Source: Halieaceae bacterium (GTDB lineage: Bacteria; Pseudomonadota; Gammaproteobacteria; Pseudomonadales; Halieaceae). From it: 56,343 nt of DNA. The notes under the pieces were generated by a model that saw only the letters and a program-made list of their open reading frames with translations, was not told where the DNA came from and did no database searches. The DNA lies in NCBI GenBank assembly GCA_023253715.1, contig JALRFH010000021.1:1-56343 (forward strand), written 5' to 3'. Positions 44,616 to 56,343 of the stretch are shown piece by piece (the stretch's first letter is position 1; the number at the start of each line of letters is the position of its first letter). The translations under genes were made by a program, and so were the position numbers.

Positions 44616-45833
44616 TTACACGGGTGTTTGATAACGATCGGCGATACCTAACAGATATAAAATGGCGTCTAAGCCTAGCGTCGAGATGGATTGTTCAGCC
44701 GCTTCTTTTACCAAGGGTTTGGCACGAAATGCCACGCCCAATCCGGCAATCCCAAGCATAGGTAAATCGTTGGCGCCATCGCCGACGGCGATTACCTGTT
44801 GAAGATCGATATTCTCTTGCTCCGCCAATTGACGCAGCAACAAGGCTTTCCGCTCGCCGTCAACGATCTCACCTTTCACCTCACCGCTCACCACACCATT
44901 TTGAATATCAAGCTCGTTAGCAAAAACATAGTCCATGCCCAACTCTGCTTGCAGTCTTTTGGCGAAGTAAGTAAAGCCACCCGAGACAATTGCCGTTCGA
45001 TATCCCAAACGACGCAATACGCTGATCAAGTGGGCTGCACCCTCTGTGATGGGCAATTCATCGGCAATTTCGGATAAAACAGATTCCGATAACCCCTTGA
45101 GCAAACCCAAACGCTCACGGAAACTCGCCTTAAAATCCAACTCACCTCGCATCGCACGCTCGGTAATCTCAGCCACCTGCTCTCCGACACCCGCTCTCTT
45201 GGCGAGCTCGTCAATCACCTCCGCCTCGATCAGGGTCGAGTCCATGTCAAACACCACCAAACGACGATTGCGACGATACATATCGTCTTGTTGGAAGGCT
45301 AAGTCCATTTCAAGGCCGCTGGCAACAGACATGAGATCACGCTTAAATTGCGCGCGATCTGCCGTTTGGCCTCGCACTGAAAATTCTACGCATGCTTTAC
45401 TGGAAGGTGGCATCGGCCCCAAAGGTATGCGCCCTGACAAGCGAGTAATGCCATCAATGTTCAAGCCATGACGATACACCACAGCCCCCAAAGCCGCGAT
45501 GTGCTCCGCGGTGACACGCCGAGCCAGTAAGGTGACAATGTAGCGAGGGCTACCCTGTGCCGCCACCCAGTCTGAATATCGCTCGGCCGACACTGGCTCC
45601 CAACCTAAGCTCAAGTGTTCGTCATTGCACATCACTTGCAACTGCTGTCGCAGTGCCCGCTCGGCATCCGCATGATGAATGGCCAGCAGCAAACCAATCG
45701 ATAATCGGTCGTGAATGACCGACTGACCGATGTCCAGAATGTCGCAGTGATGCTGAGCACACAAAGCCATCATCTTGGCAGTTAAGCCCGGCACATCGCT
45801 TCCAGAAAATGTTGCAAGAACGATATCAGTCAC
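44616..45833 (-). CDS. serB: Phosphoserine phosphatase with N-terminal ACT-like region
   Basis: 405 aa; VVFDMDSTLIEAEVIDELAKRAGVG, GDGANDLPMLGIAGLGVAFRAKP. Confidence 0.95.
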   Translation of the reverse strand: MTDIVLATFSGSDVPGLTAKMMALCAQHHCDILDIGQSVIHDRLSIGLLLAIHHADAERALRQQLQVMCNDEHLSLGWEPVSAERYSDWVAAQGSPRYIVTLLARRVTAEHIAALGAVVYRHGLNIDGITRLSGRIPLGPMPPSSKACVEFSVRGQTADRAQFKRDLMSVASGLEMDLAFQQDDMYRRNRRLVVFDMDSTLIEAEVIDELAKRAGVGEQVAEITERAMRGELDFKASFRERLGLLKGLSESVLSEIADELPITEGAAHLISVLRRLGYRTAIVSGGFTYFAKRLQAELGMDYVFANELDIQNGVVSGEVKGEIVDGERKALLLRQLAEQENIDLQQVIAVGDGANDLPMLGIAGLGVAFRAKPLVKEAAEQSISTLGLDAILYLLGIADRYQTPV

Positions 45834-45956
45834 AAAAGGATCCTAATAAAGTGAGACGCGTAGTTTACTGGTCTGGTTTACAGACACAAGTGGGTATTAC
45901 TTCGCAAAACCACACAGGTAAGGTATCCTCCGCCTTGACCTCGCTTGGATACGCTC

Positions 45957-47168
45957 GTGCCAGAATATTTCAAACAACTTCCCATTCGCCTGCAGCTCGG
46001 CATCGCAACCGCGATACTGACATTGATTGCAAGCCTGACTTTGGTATTTCTGGCCACGCGTTCAACCCAATACATCACCGCTGAACAGGCTAAAGTCGTG
46101 AGTTCAACCTTGGCCGAGCAGCTCAGCAGCCAAATTAACCTTGCCCTATTAAACAAAGACAGTCTAGCCACCAGCGCCATCCTCAACCGCAGTATCCGAG
46201 AAGGCTGGATTCAAGGCGCGACGCTGACCGAACCCAATGGCAATCTGATTGCCAGAGCCGGCGCTCAAGCGGACTCGTATCAGACACTGCCGATCGAGGT
46301 GGATCGCCGAGTGTTAGCCCACTTACGCATTGACTACAGTGACCAGATGGCATCTAACTTGCGCTCTCAACAATGGTGGACCTTGTCTGGCTTGGCTGTG
46401 ATCATTGCCATCGCGATGGGCGCCCTGGCCGCCCAAATTGGTAGAATTTACTCCAAGGCTTTAGAGTCTCTTAAACAGCAGATTCCCCAACTTGAAGATG
46501 GTAAGGACTTGGCCAACGAAATTCGAGCCATCGAAACGCGCTTAAAAGCACTGCCGCTGGATTTATTGGCTGAGCAAGTCGACTTGGACCCTCAGCGCCC
46601 GCAAATGAACCGAACCGTCATAGCTTTGGTATCGCTCGATGCATTAGAACACTACATCGCCACACTCAATGAAGAATCGCTTGAACGATACACTCAGCGC
46701 TTGTATCAATGCTTAAGAAGCGCAGCTCAAACCTACGGAGGCAACATCCACGTGGTACGCCAACTGTGTGTCGCCATGATTTTTTCTGATCAAGATTCAC
46801 GACGCGCGACCACTGCGGCGGCACAAGCCTCATTACTCTTGCAAATGCTGTGTAAAAAACACGAAGACTCGGGGCAACTTAAATACCAAGTGCGCTGCGT
46901 ATTGGGGCAATCCGAGCTCCGACCCTTGGATGAACATAGCTTTTATGCCGATCTGTATGTGCAAAATCACTTCGATCAGTTACAGAGCGCGTTTAAGCAA
47001 ACGGGGGTGTTGTGGCTTGAGGACACGCTATGCGATGAAGCGCCATTCAACGAGGGTTACACCCTCGGCCCGGTCATCGATGGTTACGCTGCAATCCTAG
47101 GCATACCACCCGAGACACTTGATCTACTTGCCGAACAAGCAGATCAAGCCTATCGCAAGCTCAGGTAA
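45957..47168 (+). CDS. AhpA/YtjB (Smp)-like membrane protein, GTG start
   Basis: [60 protein letters not shown]; divergent from serB as in many gammaproteobacteria. Confidence 0.75.
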   Translation: MPEYFKQLPIRLQLGIATAILTLIASLTLVFLATRSTQYITAEQAKVVSSTLAEQLSSQINLALLNKDSLATSAILNRSIREGWIQGATLTEPNGNLIARAGAQADSYQTLPIEVDRRVLAHLRIDYSDQMASNLRSQQWWTLSGLAVIIAIAMGALAAQIGRIYSKALESLKQQIPQLEDGKDLANEIRAIETRLKALPLDLLAEQVDLDPQRPQMNRTVIALVSLDALEHYIATLNEESLERYTQRLYQCLRSAAQTYGGNIHVVRQLCVAMIFSDQDSRRATTAAAQASLLLQMLCKKHEDSGQLKYQVRCVLGQSELRPLDEHSFYADLYVQNHFDQLQSAFKQTGVLWLEDTLCDEAPFNEGYTLGPVIDGYAAILGIPPETLDLLAEQADQAYRKLR

Positions 47169-49422
47169 GCTCTGGGTGTTCGGCGAACAAATAATCGACG
47201 TTTTGAAGACCTCTCGGAAGCTTACTCCCCCTGCGGCCTCGCTCACCTCGATAGTGATCTAATTCGCTTATCTTTAGGGTCAAGTGTCGCTTACCCGCAT
47301 GCAGCACTAATCTCGAATCTTGCGTCAATACAGCGATCCCCTTAACCATTTCATCCCGTGATTTCACGCGCGCGCTGGGAATAGAGATGATTTTATTGCC
47401 CTTACCCCGCGCCAATTCAGGTAAATCGGCTAAGGGAAATACCAGCAGTCGTCCTTCGGTAGACACTGCGGCCACCAACAAATCACTGCCGGCGGGTATC
47501 TGAGCAGGGGCTAATACATGCGAGCCATTGGGCAGCGAAAGCACCGCCTTACCCGCCTTGTTTTTGGCCATTAAATGGCCAAGCTCCGTCACAAAACCAT
47601 AGCCAGCATCACTTGCGAGAAGGATCTTTTGCCGCTCATCGCCCAACAATAGGGCTTTAAAACCAACACCGGGCGGAGGACTAATGCGCCCAGTCACAGG
47701 TTCACCCTGACCCCGCGCAGAGGGTAGATTATGGGTTGGCAGGGTATAGGCTCGACCCGTACTGTCTATCAAAATAGCACTCTGGTTACTGCGACCCATG
47801 GCCGCTAAATTGAACCCGTCACCGGCCTTATAACTCAAACTCGCGGGATCAATGTCGTGACCTTTAGCGGCGCGAATCCAGCCTTTGTCAGACAACACCA
47901 CCGTGATGGGTTCGGTCGACATCAATTCTTTTTCAGAGAAAGCTTTTGCTTCCTCGCGAGCCACTAAAGGCGAGCTGCGCTCATCGCCAAATTGCTCAGC
48001 TACCGCCAGCAACTCTTTTTTAATCAATGTTCGCATGCGAGCTGTGGAACCCAGCGTCAGCTCTAATTGTTCTCTCTCTTTTTCTAGTTCGTCTTGCTCA
48101 CCTCGAATTTTCATCTCTTCGAGTTTCGCCAAGTTGCGCAACTTCAATTCCAACACAGCTTCGGCTTGCGCATCCGACAGTGCAAAACGTTGCATTAACA
48201 CAGGCTTGGGCTTGTCTTCGGTGCGGATGATATGGATCACTTCATCAATGTTCAGATAAGCGATTAAATAACCTTCCAGCAAATGCAGACGCTTGAGCAC
48301 TTTCTCTAAGCGATACTGCAAGCGACGGCGAACGGTTTCCGTTCGAAACTCCAACCACTCACGCAAGATCGCATCTAAAGATTTAACACCTGGACGACCA
48401 TTGTTGCCAATCAGATTCAAGTTAATCCGATAGCTACGCTCCAAGTCCGTGGTGGCGAATAAGTGTGACATTAAGGCATCGACATCAACCCGATTCGATT
48501 TCGGGACGATGACCAAGCGCGTGGGATTCTCGTGATCCGACTCATCGCGCAGGTCATTCACCAATGGCAGCTTTTTGGCTTGCATCTGGGCGGCTATCTG
48601 CTCCAAGACCTTGGCGCCAGAAACTTGGTAAGGTAAAGCGTCAACGACAATAGCGCCATCCTCTTTGTACCAGTGCGCGCGCATTTTTAGCGACCCACGA
48701 CCACTGCGGTAAAACGCTGTAATTTCATCCCTAGGTGTAATGATCTCGGCGTGGGTCGGAAAATCTGGTGCCTGAATATGCTCACACAACTCCTCTACCG
48801 TCGACTTTGGATACTCTAGCAGCCGGATGGTCGCCGAGACCACCTCGCGTAAATTATGTGGCGGTATATCAGTCGCCATTCCCACCGCAATCCCCGTTGT
48901 ACCGTTGAGCAGCACATTGGGGACTTGCGCCGGCAACACCGACGGCTCATCCATGGTGCCGTCAAAGTTAGGGATCCAATCCACTGTTCCCTGGCCCAAC
49001 TCACCCAGCAGAGCGTCCGCATAGGCCGTCAAACGCGACTCGGTATAACGCATTGCGGCGAATGATTTGGGGTCATCGGCCGAACCCCAGTTGCCTTGGC
49101 CATCAACCAAAGGATAGCGATAACTAAACGGCTGGGCCATTAGAACCATGGCTTCGTAAGCGGCGCTATCACCATGCGGATGAAACTTACCAATCACGTC
49201 ACCCACGGTGCGTGCCGACTTTTTGTATTTCGCGCTCGCCTTTAAACCGAGCTCACTCATCGCATAAATAATGCGTCGCTGTACGGGTTTTAAACCATCC
49301 CCCACGTTGGGTAGGGCGCGATCTAAAATGACATACATCGAGTAGTCTAAATAGGCTTTTTCCGCATAATCGCGAAGGGATACCGATTCGTCTTCTTCCG
49401 GTAACATTGACATGTCAGACAT
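47161..49422 (-). CDS. parC: DNA topoisomerase IV subunit A
   Basis: 753 aa; [80 protein letters not shown]. Confidence 0.96.
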   Translation of the reverse strand: MSDMSMLPEEDESVSLRDYAEKAYLDYSMYVILDRALPNVGDGLKPVQRRIIYAMSELGLKASAKYKKSARTVGDVIGKFHPHGDSAAYEAMVLMAQPFSYRYPLVDGQGNWGSADDPKSFAAMRYTESRLTAYADALLGELGQGTVDWIPNFDGTMDEPSVLPAQVPNVLLNGTTGIAVGMATDIPPHNLREVVSATIRLLEYPKSTVEELCEHIQAPDFPTHAEIITPRDEITAFYRSGRGSLKMRAHWYKEDGAIVVDALPYQVSGAKVLEQIAAQMQAKKLPLVNDLRDESDHENPTRLVIVPKSNRVDVDALMSHLFATTDLERSYRINLNLIGNNGRPGVKSLDAILREWLEFRTETVRRRLQYRLEKVLKRLHLLEGYLIAYLNIDEVIHIIRTEDKPKPVLMQRFALSDAQAEAVLELKLRNLAKLEEMKIRGEQDELEKEREQLELTLGSTARMRTLIKKELLAVAEQFGDERSSPLVAREEAKAFSEKELMSTEPITVVLSDKGWIRAAKGHDIDPASLSYKAGDGFNLAAMGRSNQSAILIDSTGRAYTLPTHNLPSARGQGEPVTGRISPPPGVGFKALLLGDERQKILLASDAGYGFVTELGHLMAKNKAGKAVLSLPNGSHVLAPAQIPAGSDLLVAAVSTEGRLLVFPLADLPELARGKGNKIISIPSARVKSRDEMVKGIAVLTQDSRLVLHAGKRHLTLKISELDHYRGERGRRGSKLPRGLQNVDYLFAEHPELT

Positions 49423-49459
49423 GAAGTTTTTCCAATCTTATAAAACTGTAGGGGCTGGC

Positions 49460-50275
49460 TTAGGCTTTGTTCGCTGACCCGTTTTGTAGCGCAACCAACT
49501 GTTCATTCAAATTCACAATTGAATTCGCCATATCAACCATCAACGCGTGAATTGTCGTCGGGTTGGTTTTAATCATTTCCGTGAATTGCGCCTCGGGTAC
49601 CTTAACAACCGAGCATTGAGTCTTGGCGCGCACAGTGGCGGACCGTTCGCTATGTGTCAAGGCCGCCATGGCTCCAAAAATTTCTCCCTCAGCGATGGTC
49701 CCCACCACGACACCATCAACCATGACTTCGGCTGTACCCGAGGACAGGTTAAACACATAGTCTGCTTTTTCACCTTGATTGATGATCACAGCGCCGGGCT
49801 GATAGACCTCAAATCCAGGGGTAACACGAGTGTCTTCCTGCGCCGCCGCCGCTGTCACTCGCAACATGAGCCCGGAGTAGGTCACCAACAAACGCGTCCA
49901 CAGCTTGATCCCGTCATTTTCCGAAAACACTCGACGCATAAATTCTAATGCTGCGAAACTGTGCAGAGTTGCACCAGATTCACTCCCGTAAAATACCGTG
50001 GCGTCTTCTTGACTGTCCCCGGCGATGTCGGGAAGCAAAATATCGCCCTCTTCAAGCACATAGATCGTGCGCCCACGATAACGGGCCGAAATCGTGCCGC
50101 GCTCGATGAAGTAAAACTTACCCACATCGAATCCACGAAAATTACCCGTCGCCGTTGGTTCAATCTCAACGGGGATGTGTGGGATATTCACAACATCAAG
50201 AAGCGCTTTAACTAAAGCCTTGTACTGCTGACTGAGCGTTGTAAAATCCCTCGATAATTCTGCGTTTGCGAACAT
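49460..50275 (-). CDS. Cyclic-nucleotide-binding-domain-like protein
   Basis: ORF to 50311; ATG at 50275 (MFANAELSRDF). C-terminal YQPGAVIINQGEKADYVFNLSSGTAEVMVDGVVVGTIAEGEIFGAMAALTHSERSATVRA is a CNB fold signature. Confidence 0.8.
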   Translation of the reverse strand: MFANAELSRDFTTLSQQYKALVKALLDVVNIPHIPVEIEPTATGNFRGFDVGKFYFIERGTISARYRGRTIYVLEEGDILLPDIAGDSQEDATVFYGSESGATLHSFAALEFMRRVFSENDGIKLWTRLLVTYSGLMLRVTAAAAQEDTRVTPGFEVYQPGAVIINQGEKADYVFNLSSGTAEVMVDGVVVGTIAEGEIFGAMAALTHSERSATVRAKTQCSVVKVPEAQFTEMIKTNPTTIHALMVDMANSIVNLNEQLVALQNGSANKA

Positions 50276-50409
50276 AGATCTACCTTTTATTGATTTAGGA
50301 ACCCAAGCCAAACCTTGAGACGCCCCGCTTGCCCCATAGTAGCAGTAAACCGTAAAGTCTCAAACGCCGAAACAAAGGCAAACTTCAGAAATCAGGGATT
50401 TGACTAGCT

Positions 50410-50877
50410 ATGACCCCCATTACCTGGCAATGGCTCACCTTTGAGTCACTCTCAAACCACGAGCTGTATCAAATGCTGGCGCTGCGATCCGAAGTGTTCG
50501 TCGTCGAGCAAGCCTGTGCCTACCAAGACCTCGATGGCAAAGATCCTAAAGCTTTGCACCTGATCGGAACACTCAACGGCCAAGTGCTCGCCACCGCACG
50601 ACTCCTTCCACGAGGCGTATCGTATCCAGATGCTGCCTCGATTGGTCGCATTGTGGTCCATCCCTCGCTACGAGGCCAAGATTTAGGCAGAAAAACGGTA
50701 GAGCTGGCACTGAAGCAATACCAAAAACTGTGGCCAGATGAGGCCTTATTAATTGGCGCACAAGCGCGCCTTACTCGGTTTTACGAGGAGCTAGGCTTTG
50801 TTGCCGAGGGCGAAATCTACGACGAAGACGGCATTGATCACATTACCATGCGCTGGATGGGCCACAGCGCGGTGTAA
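50410..50877 (+). CDS. elaA: GNAT family N-acetyltransferase, ElaA type
   Basis: 155 aa; LYQMLALRSEVFVVEQACAYQDLDGKDPKALHL, IGRIVVHPSLRGQDLGRKTVELAL. Confidence 0.9.
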   Translation: MTPITWQWLTFESLSNHELYQMLALRSEVFVVEQACAYQDLDGKDPKALHLIGTLNGQVLATARLLPRGVSYPDAASIGRIVVHPSLRGQDLGRKTVELALKQYQKLWPDEALLIGAQARLTRFYEELGFVAEGEIYDEDGIDHITMRWMGHSAV

Positions 50878-50916
50878 CGCAATCACTCCGGATGCAACAA
50901 TAAACCACGAGCAGCC

Positions 50917-51966
50917 CTACCAGCGTCCTGCAGTATAAGCATCGGCCGCATCGGCCAAGGACATTGGCTTGATTTTATCAGCCCAACCCGCTGTACCAAA
51001 GGCTTGATAACGCGCGATACAAATCTCTTTCATCGCTTTAATGCTGTGCTGTAGATATTTACGCGGGTCAAACTCCGAGGGGTTCTCAGCCAAAAAGCGA
51101 CGAATCGCGCCGGTCGAGGCCAAACGCAAATCGGTATCAATATTTACTTTACGAACGCCGTGACGGATACCTTCTTGAATTTGCTCTACGGGGACACCGT
51201 AAGTTTCTGGAATCTTGCCGCCAAACTCATTAATAATGGCTAACCAATCCTGAGGCACGGAAGAAGAGCCATGCATAACCAAGTGCGTATTAGGAATGCG
51301 TGCGTGAATCTCACGAATGCGATCAATCGCAAGAATGTCTCCTGTCGGTGGACGAGTGAACTTGTACGCACCGTGACTGGTACCGCAGGCAATTGCCAAC
51401 GCGTCTACGCCGGTCGCCGCAACAAAATCTGCTGCTTCGTCGGGGTCAGTCAGCATTTGGTCATGGGTTAATTTACCCGCCGCGCCAATGCCGTCCTCTT
51501 CCCCGGCTTCGCCAGTTTCCAGCGAGCCCAAACAACCCAATTCGCCCTCTACGGAAACGCCACAAGCGTGAGCCATTTCGACCGCTTGTCGGGTTACTCG
51601 TACGTTGTAATCGTAATCCATGGGCGTTTTGCCATCCTCGCCTAAGGAACCGTCCATCATTACCGAGCTAAAACCCAGCTGAATCGAACGCTGACACACG
51701 GCAGGTGACACACCGTGATCTTGGTGCATCACCACTGGAATGTCGGGGAACTCCTCGATAGCGGCAGCAATCATGTGGCGCAAAAAGGGCGCCCCCGCGT
51801 ATTTGCGGGCTCCAGCACTGGCCTGCATGATCACCGGTGAATTGGTCTCGGCAGCGGCCTCCATAATGGCCCGTGTCTGTTCGAGGTTGTTCACATTGAA
51901 CGCCGGCACGCCGTAACCGTGCTCGGCGGCGTGATCCAACATTTGACGCATACTTATCAGTGCCAT
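50917..51966 (-). CDS. fba: Class II fructose-bisphosphate aldolase
   Basis: 349 aa; [55 protein letters not shown]. Confidence 0.95.
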   Translation of the reverse strand: MALISMRQMLDHAAEHGYGVPAFNVNNLEQTRAIMEAAAETNSPVIMQASAGARKYAGAPFLRHMIAAAIEEFPDIPVVMHQDHGVSPAVCQRSIQLGFSSVMMDGSLGEDGKTPMDYDYNVRVTRQAVEMAHACGVSVEGELGCLGSLETGEAGEEDGIGAAGKLTHDQMLTDPDEAADFVAATGVDALAIACGTSHGAYKFTRPPTGDILAIDRIREIHARIPNTHLVMHGSSSVPQDWLAIINEFGGKIPETYGVPVEQIQEGIRHGVRKVNIDTDLRLASTGAIRRFLAENPSEFDPRKYLQHSIKAMKEICIARYQAFGTAGWADKIKPMSLADAADAYTAGRW

Positions 51967-51975
51967 AGTTTCCCC

Positions 51976-53136
51976 CTAGTTTGCGCGCTGCTCTAATACA
52001 GCAACGGCTGGCAACACTTTACCTTCCACATATTCCAAGAACGCGCCGCCACCCGTAGAGATATACGACACGTCTGCAGCAATTCCGAACTGATCAATAG
52101 CGGCCAAGGTATCACCCCCACCCGCCAGCGAAAACCCGGGACTGCGGGCAATCGCCTCAGAAATAATCCGCGTGCCATTCGCAAAGGCCTCGAATTCGAA
52201 CACGCCAACCGGGCCATTCCACAAAATGGTGCCCGCGCTTTGCAATTGCTCAGCAAGCGCCGCTGCTGACTGTGGACCAATGTCCAAAATCATGTCGTCA
52301 GCGGCAACCTCGCTGACCAACTTCACAGTCGCAGGCGCCTCACTCGAAAACTCTTTGGCTGTGACCACATCAGTGGGCAGAGGTATCGAAACTTTTTCGA
52401 GCAGGGCTTTTGCCGTGTCGACTAAATCGTCTTCACACAAAGATTTGCCGACCGGGTAACCCGCCGCCTTTAGAAAGGTGTTCGCAATACCACCCCCGAC
52501 GATGAGTTGATCGACCTTGTCAGACAAAGTTTCCAGAACCGTCAGTTTAGTGGAAACCTTAGAGCCACCGACAATGGCCACCATGGGGCGCGCCGGTAAC
52601 GCAAGCGCTTGCTGCAGCGCATTCAGCTCGGCAACCAGCAAGGGTCCTGCACAGGCAATTGGCGCGGCTTTAGCAACAGCGTGGGTCGACGCTTGAGCAC
52701 GATGCGCAGTGCCAAAGGCATCCATCACAAAAACATCGCATAAATTTGCGTAGGCTTGGCCAAGCTCATCGGAATCGGATTTTTCACCCACGTTAAAACG
52801 TACGTTTTCTAGCAGCACAACCTGCCCAGGCTCGATATCAAGACCCGCGCGCCACTCGGCCTGAATGCCAACGTCCTGGCCAAGTAGACCCGACAAATAC
52901 CGAGCTACGGGCGCCAAAGAGTATTCAGAGTTGTACTCACCCTCGGTCGGCCGACCCAAGTGCGACATTACCATAACCGCTGCGCCTGCATTTAGTGCCG
53001 ATTGAATGGTGGGCAGTGCAGCGCGAATACGGGCATCACTCGTCACAGCGCCGTCTTTAACTGGCACATTGAGATCCTCACGAATCAGCACTCGCTTGCC
53101 CGCCAAATCAAGATCTTGCATTGCCAATACAGCCAT
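51976..53136 (-). CDS. pgk: Phosphoglycerate kinase
   Basis: ORF to 53208; ATG at 53136 gives [49 protein letters not shown]. Confidence 0.96.
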   Translation of the reverse strand: MAVLAMQDLDLAGKRVLIREDLNVPVKDGAVTSDARIRAALPTIQSALNAGAAVMVMSHLGRPTEGEYNSEYSLAPVARYLSGLLGQDVGIQAEWRAGLDIEPGQVVLLENVRFNVGEKSDSDELGQAYANLCDVFVMDAFGTAHRAQASTHAVAKAAPIACAGPLLVAELNALQQALALPARPMVAIVGGSKVSTKLTVLETLSDKVDQLIVGGGIANTFLKAAGYPVGKSLCEDDLVDTAKALLEKVSIPLPTDVVTAKEFSSEAPATVKLVSEVAADDMILDIGPQSAAALAEQLQSAGTILWNGPVGVFEFEAFANGTRIISEAIARSPGFSLAGGGDTLAAIDQFGIAADVSYISTGGGAFLEYVEGKVLPAVAVLEQRAN

Positions 53137-54161
53137 TAGCACCCCCCTTCGTGTGAAATTTTTGCCCAGTGTTCTGCAACATCGAGCATACGATTCGCAA
53201 AGCCCCACTCATTATCGAACCAAATCAGCACCTTGACTAGGTGGTCACCGCTAATGCGAGTTTGACTCGCATCGACCACCCCAGAACGACTGTCATGGTT
53301 GAAGTCGCAGGAAGCCAAAGGTTCCGTGGTAAAACCCAAGACACCAAGATAGTCGCTTTCTGCGGCTTGCCGCAGTCGTTCATTCACACTGGCAACGCTG
53401 GCCGACTGCCGCAAATAGACACTCAAATCCATCGCCGACACATTAACCGTCGGCACTCTTAAGGCTTGCGCGCTGAATCGATCGGCAAGGTGCGGCAAGA
53501 TGCGCTCAATCCCTTTAGCGAGCGCGGTATCAACGGGAATAATTGACTGCGAAGCGGCACGTGTTTTTCGCAAATCGGTATGATGATAAGCGTCCAACAC
53601 GGGCTGATCATTCATGGCCGAGTGAATAGTTGTAATAGTGCCGTATTCAATGCCGAAAGCCTTGTCCAGCGCGTCAATGACGGGAACAATGGCATTGGTG
53701 GTGCACGACCCGGTCGAAGCCACCTGGTGCGTGTCCAACAACAAGTTTTCATTGACGCCAAAAACGATGGTCGCGTCGATATCTGCGGCGGCGGGCTGAG
53801 AAAACAGCAACTTTTGGCTGCCCGCGTCCAAATGCCATTGCGCTGTCGCACGATCACCAATCGCACCGGTGCATTCCAGCACAAGATCGATATGGTGCTG
53901 ACCCCAGGGGCACAAGGCTGCGTCAGGCTCATGGGAGAGCGCGATAGGCCGCCCCTGTATGACCAAAGTGCCGCCATCAAGATCGACCTCATAACCAAAG
54001 CGCCCATGGGTACTATCGTAACGCGTCAGATGGGCAATGGTTCGAGTGTCGGCTAATTCGTTAATCGCAACCAAGTCCAAATGGGGCGAGCCTCCTCGTT
54101 CAAAGTAGGCTCGCAAAATACTGCGGCCAATACGGCCATATCCATTGATTGCTAGACGCAT
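53136..54161 (-). CDS. epd: Erythrose-4-phosphate / glyceraldehyde-3-phosphate dehydrogenase family (Epd-like)
   Basis: 341 aa; [24 protein letters not shown], catalytic [23 protein letters not shown]; neighbour of pgk and tkt as in the epd-pgk-fba arrangement. Confidence 0.85.
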   Translation of the reverse strand: MRLAINGYGRIGRSILRAYFERGGSPHLDLVAINELADTRTIAHLTRYDSTHGRFGYEVDLDGGTLVIQGRPIALSHEPDAALCPWGQHHIDLVLECTGAIGDRATAQWHLDAGSQKLLFSQPAAADIDATIVFGVNENLLLDTHQVASTGSCTTNAIVPVIDALDKAFGIEYGTITTIHSAMNDQPVLDAYHHTDLRKTRAASQSIIPVDTALAKGIERILPHLADRFSAQALRVPTVNVSAMDLSVYLRQSASVASVNERLRQAAESDYLGVLGFTTEPLASCDFNHDSRSGVVDASQTRISGDHLVKVLIWFDNEWGFANRMLDVAEHWAKISHEGGC

Positions 54162-54170
54162 GGGTTAAGC

Positions 54171-56168
54171 TCAGTCGAGCAGTTCCTCAGCCGCCGCTAA
54201 TACCGCTGCAACAGTGATATCAAAATGCTCAAACAAAGCACCAGCCGGTGCCGATTCGCCAAAACTGTTCATACCAATAATGCGGCCGTCTAAACCGACA
54301 TACTTGTACCAAAAATCTTGGTGTAGGGCTTCGATGGCAACGCGCGCTAGAACATCGCTCGGCAATACCGACTCACGATACTCAGCGTCTTGCGCCTCAA
54401 ACTGCTCGGGGCTAGGCATGGATACAACACGCACGGCACGACCTTGAGACGCAAATTCGGCTGCCGCTTCTTGGGCCAAGGCTAGTTCAGAACCCGTGGC
54501 AATAAAAATGAGTTCCGGGGTGCCGTCACAATCGCGCAGGATATATCCGCCACGCTCAATGTTCGCCAGAGTCTGTGCATCACGATCTTGATGCGGCAAG
54601 TTTTGACGTGAAAAGACCAAGGCGCTGGGGCCGTCTTGACGCAAGATCGCCTGCTTCCAAGCGACCGCTGATTCAACGGCATCACATGGGCGCCACGTCA
54701 CCATGTTGGGCGTACCGCGCAAAGACGCAAGCTGCTCGACGGGCTGGTGAGTGGGGCCATCTTCCCCTAGACCGATAGAGTCGTGGGTATACACAAAAAT
54801 GCTTTGCTGGCCCATTAAGGCTGCCATACGTACCGCATTGCGCGCATATTCCATGAAGATCAAGAAAGTAGCGCCGTAGGGAATAAAGCCTCCGTGCAAG
54901 GCAATGCCATTCATCATGGCTGACATGCCAAACTCACGCACGCCGTAATACACATAGTTACCACCCGCTGCTTGGGCTTCTACACCGACCGAACCAGACC
55001 ACAACGTTAAATTTGATCCGGCCAAATCAGCCGATCCACCCAACAACTCGGGTAGAGCTTTGGCGTAGGCTTCGATGGCATTTTGGGAGGCCTTGCGCGA
55101 GGCAATCGTCGCGCCATCCGCCTGGCATTGAGCGATGTATGCATCGGCAGCGGCCACAAAATCAGCGGGCAAATCACCGGCTAAACGACGCGCCAATTCA
55201 GCACCCTCTTGTGGGTACTGTCCGCTATAGTCAGCGAGCAAGGCTTCCCATTGCGACTGCGATTGCTCACCGCGCGCCCGCGCGTTCCAACCCGCGTAAA
55301 CGTCTGCAGGAATTTCAAAAGGCGCATGCGTCCAGCCCAGCGCTTCGCGGGTTGCTGCAATTTCATCATCACCTAGCGGCGCACCGTGGCAAGACTCGGT
55401 CCCCTGCTTGTTGGGAGAGCCCTTACCGATAATGGTACGCGCACAAATCAGAGTAGGCTTGGAGGTCTCAGCACGCGCCTCGGTAATTGCCTTCTTAATT
55501 TGCTCGGGGTCGTGCCCGTCAACAGCCTCGATAACCTGCCAGCCATAAGCTCGGAAACGCGCAGGAGTATTGTCGGTAAACCACCCCTCAACTTCGCCGT
55601 CAATCGAAATTCCGTTGTCATCGTAAATAGCGATCAGCTTACCCAAGCCAAGAGTACCCGCCAAAGAACACACTTCATGCGAGATACCCTCCATTAAGCA
55701 GCCATCGCCTAAGAAAGTGTATGTATAGTGGTCAACCACCTCAAAATTGGGGCGATTAAACTGAGCACCTAGGACCTTCTCGGCCAAGGCCATGCCGACC
55801 GCGTTGGCAATACCCTGTCCCAAAGGACCGGTTGTGGTCTCAACTCCGGGCGTGTAGCCATATTCTGGGTGGCCTGGCGTTTTGCTGTGCAGTTGACGGA
55901 ATTGCTTCAACTCTTCAATCGGCAAATCATAACCGCTTAGGTGCAGTAGCGAGTAAATCAACATCGAGCCGTGACCGTTCGATAAAATGAAGCGATCGCG
56001 ATTAGGCCACGAGGGGTCTGCCGGGTTATGGCTTAAAAAGTCGTTCCACAGCACCTCCGCAATATCGGCCATACCCATCGGGGCGCCAGGGTGGCCTGAT
56101 TTCGCCTTTTGCACGGCGTCCATAGACAGCGCACGAATGGCATTAGCGAGTTCATTACGGGAAACCAT
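54171..56168 (-). CDS. tkt: Transketolase
   Basis: ORF to 56180; ATG at 56168 gives [70 protein letters not shown]. Confidence 0.95.
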   Translation of the reverse strand: MVSRNELANAIRALSMDAVQKAKSGHPGAPMGMADIAEVLWNDFLSHNPADPSWPNRDRFILSNGHGSMLIYSLLHLSGYDLPIEELKQFRQLHSKTPGHPEYGYTPGVETTTGPLGQGIANAVGMALAEKVLGAQFNRPNFEVVDHYTYTFLGDGCLMEGISHEVCSLAGTLGLGKLIAIYDDNGISIDGEVEGWFTDNTPARFRAYGWQVIEAVDGHDPEQIKKAITEARAETSKPTLICARTIIGKGSPNKQGTESCHGAPLGDDEIAATREALGWTHAPFEIPADVYAGWNARARGEQSQSQWEALLADYSGQYPQEGAELARRLAGDLPADFVAAADAYIAQCQADGATIASRKASQNAIEAYAKALPELLGGSADLAGSNLTLWSGSVGVEAQAAGGNYVYYGVREFGMSAMMNGIALHGGFIPYGATFLIFMEYARNAVRMAALMGQQSIFVYTHDSIGLGEDGPTHQPVEQLASLRGTPNMVTWRPCDAVESAVAWKQAILRQDGPSALVFSRQNLPHQDRDAQTLANIERGGYILRDCDGTPELIFIATGSELALAQEAAAEFASQGRAVRVVSMPSPEQFEAQDAEYRESVLPSDVLARVAIEALHQDFWYKYVGLDGRIIGMNSFGESAPAGALFEHFDITVAAVLAAAEELLD

Positions 56169-56284
56169 GGTGTTCTCCAAACGGTCAAATTTACGGTGGG
56201 CTCAAACTGGCGCGTATTCTCTCTTATCAGCCTTCTCAGGGCAAATAAACCGACCTTTTAGCAACTATTCAAGTGGATTATGCA

Positions 56285-56314
56285 CATCTATATCAAAATT
56301 TTTTGATATAGATG
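56285..56314. promoter_or_regulatory. 30-bp perfect palindrome, probable transcription-factor operator
   Basis: CATCTATATCAAAA-TT-TTTTGATATAGATG; contains TGATATAGA extended -10-like elements on both strands; lies between tkt and an ATG at 56338. Confidence 0.65.
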
Positions 56315-56343
56315 CTGAAGTCCCTTATCATGCGCGCATGAAA

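Overview
The window looks like an ordinary gammaproteobacterial chromosome segment with dense, mostly housekeeping gene content. I saw no mobile element, CRISPR array, tRNA or rRNA gene. From left to right it contains: hemE (partial)-gltD-gltB-aroB-aroK-pilQPONM (minus strand); ponA/mrcA; rpmE; priA; argS-SPOR protein-hslVU-DUF971-ubiE-ubiJ-ubiB-hisI-hisE-tatABC-ABC exporter (plus strand); a split-alpha pyridine nucleotide transhydrogenase; a RpoE/ChrR-type ECF sigma/anti-sigma pair divergent from a FAD-oxidoreductase/DUF1365/cyclopropane-synthase-like operon; a DMT transporter; an NhaC-family antiporter; epmA, efp and epmB; a large uncharacterised protein with a PilZ-like C-terminus; serB; an AhpA/YtjB-like protein; parC; a cNMP-binding-like protein; an ElaA-type GNAT; and fba-pgk-epd/gap-tkt. 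The parts most worth a second look are: (i) the compact ECF/ChrR plus lipid-modification module with two divergent TGATCY...CGTA promoter-like motifs; (ii) an operator-like palindrome overlapping an extended -10 promoter upstream of the PilZ-like orphan; (iii) a perfect 30-bp palindrome with symmetric extended -10 elements between tkt and the next gene at the right edge; (iv) a perfect hairpin inside the last codons of an ABC exporter at an overlapping convergent junction. All product names are from reading the translations; no database search was run.
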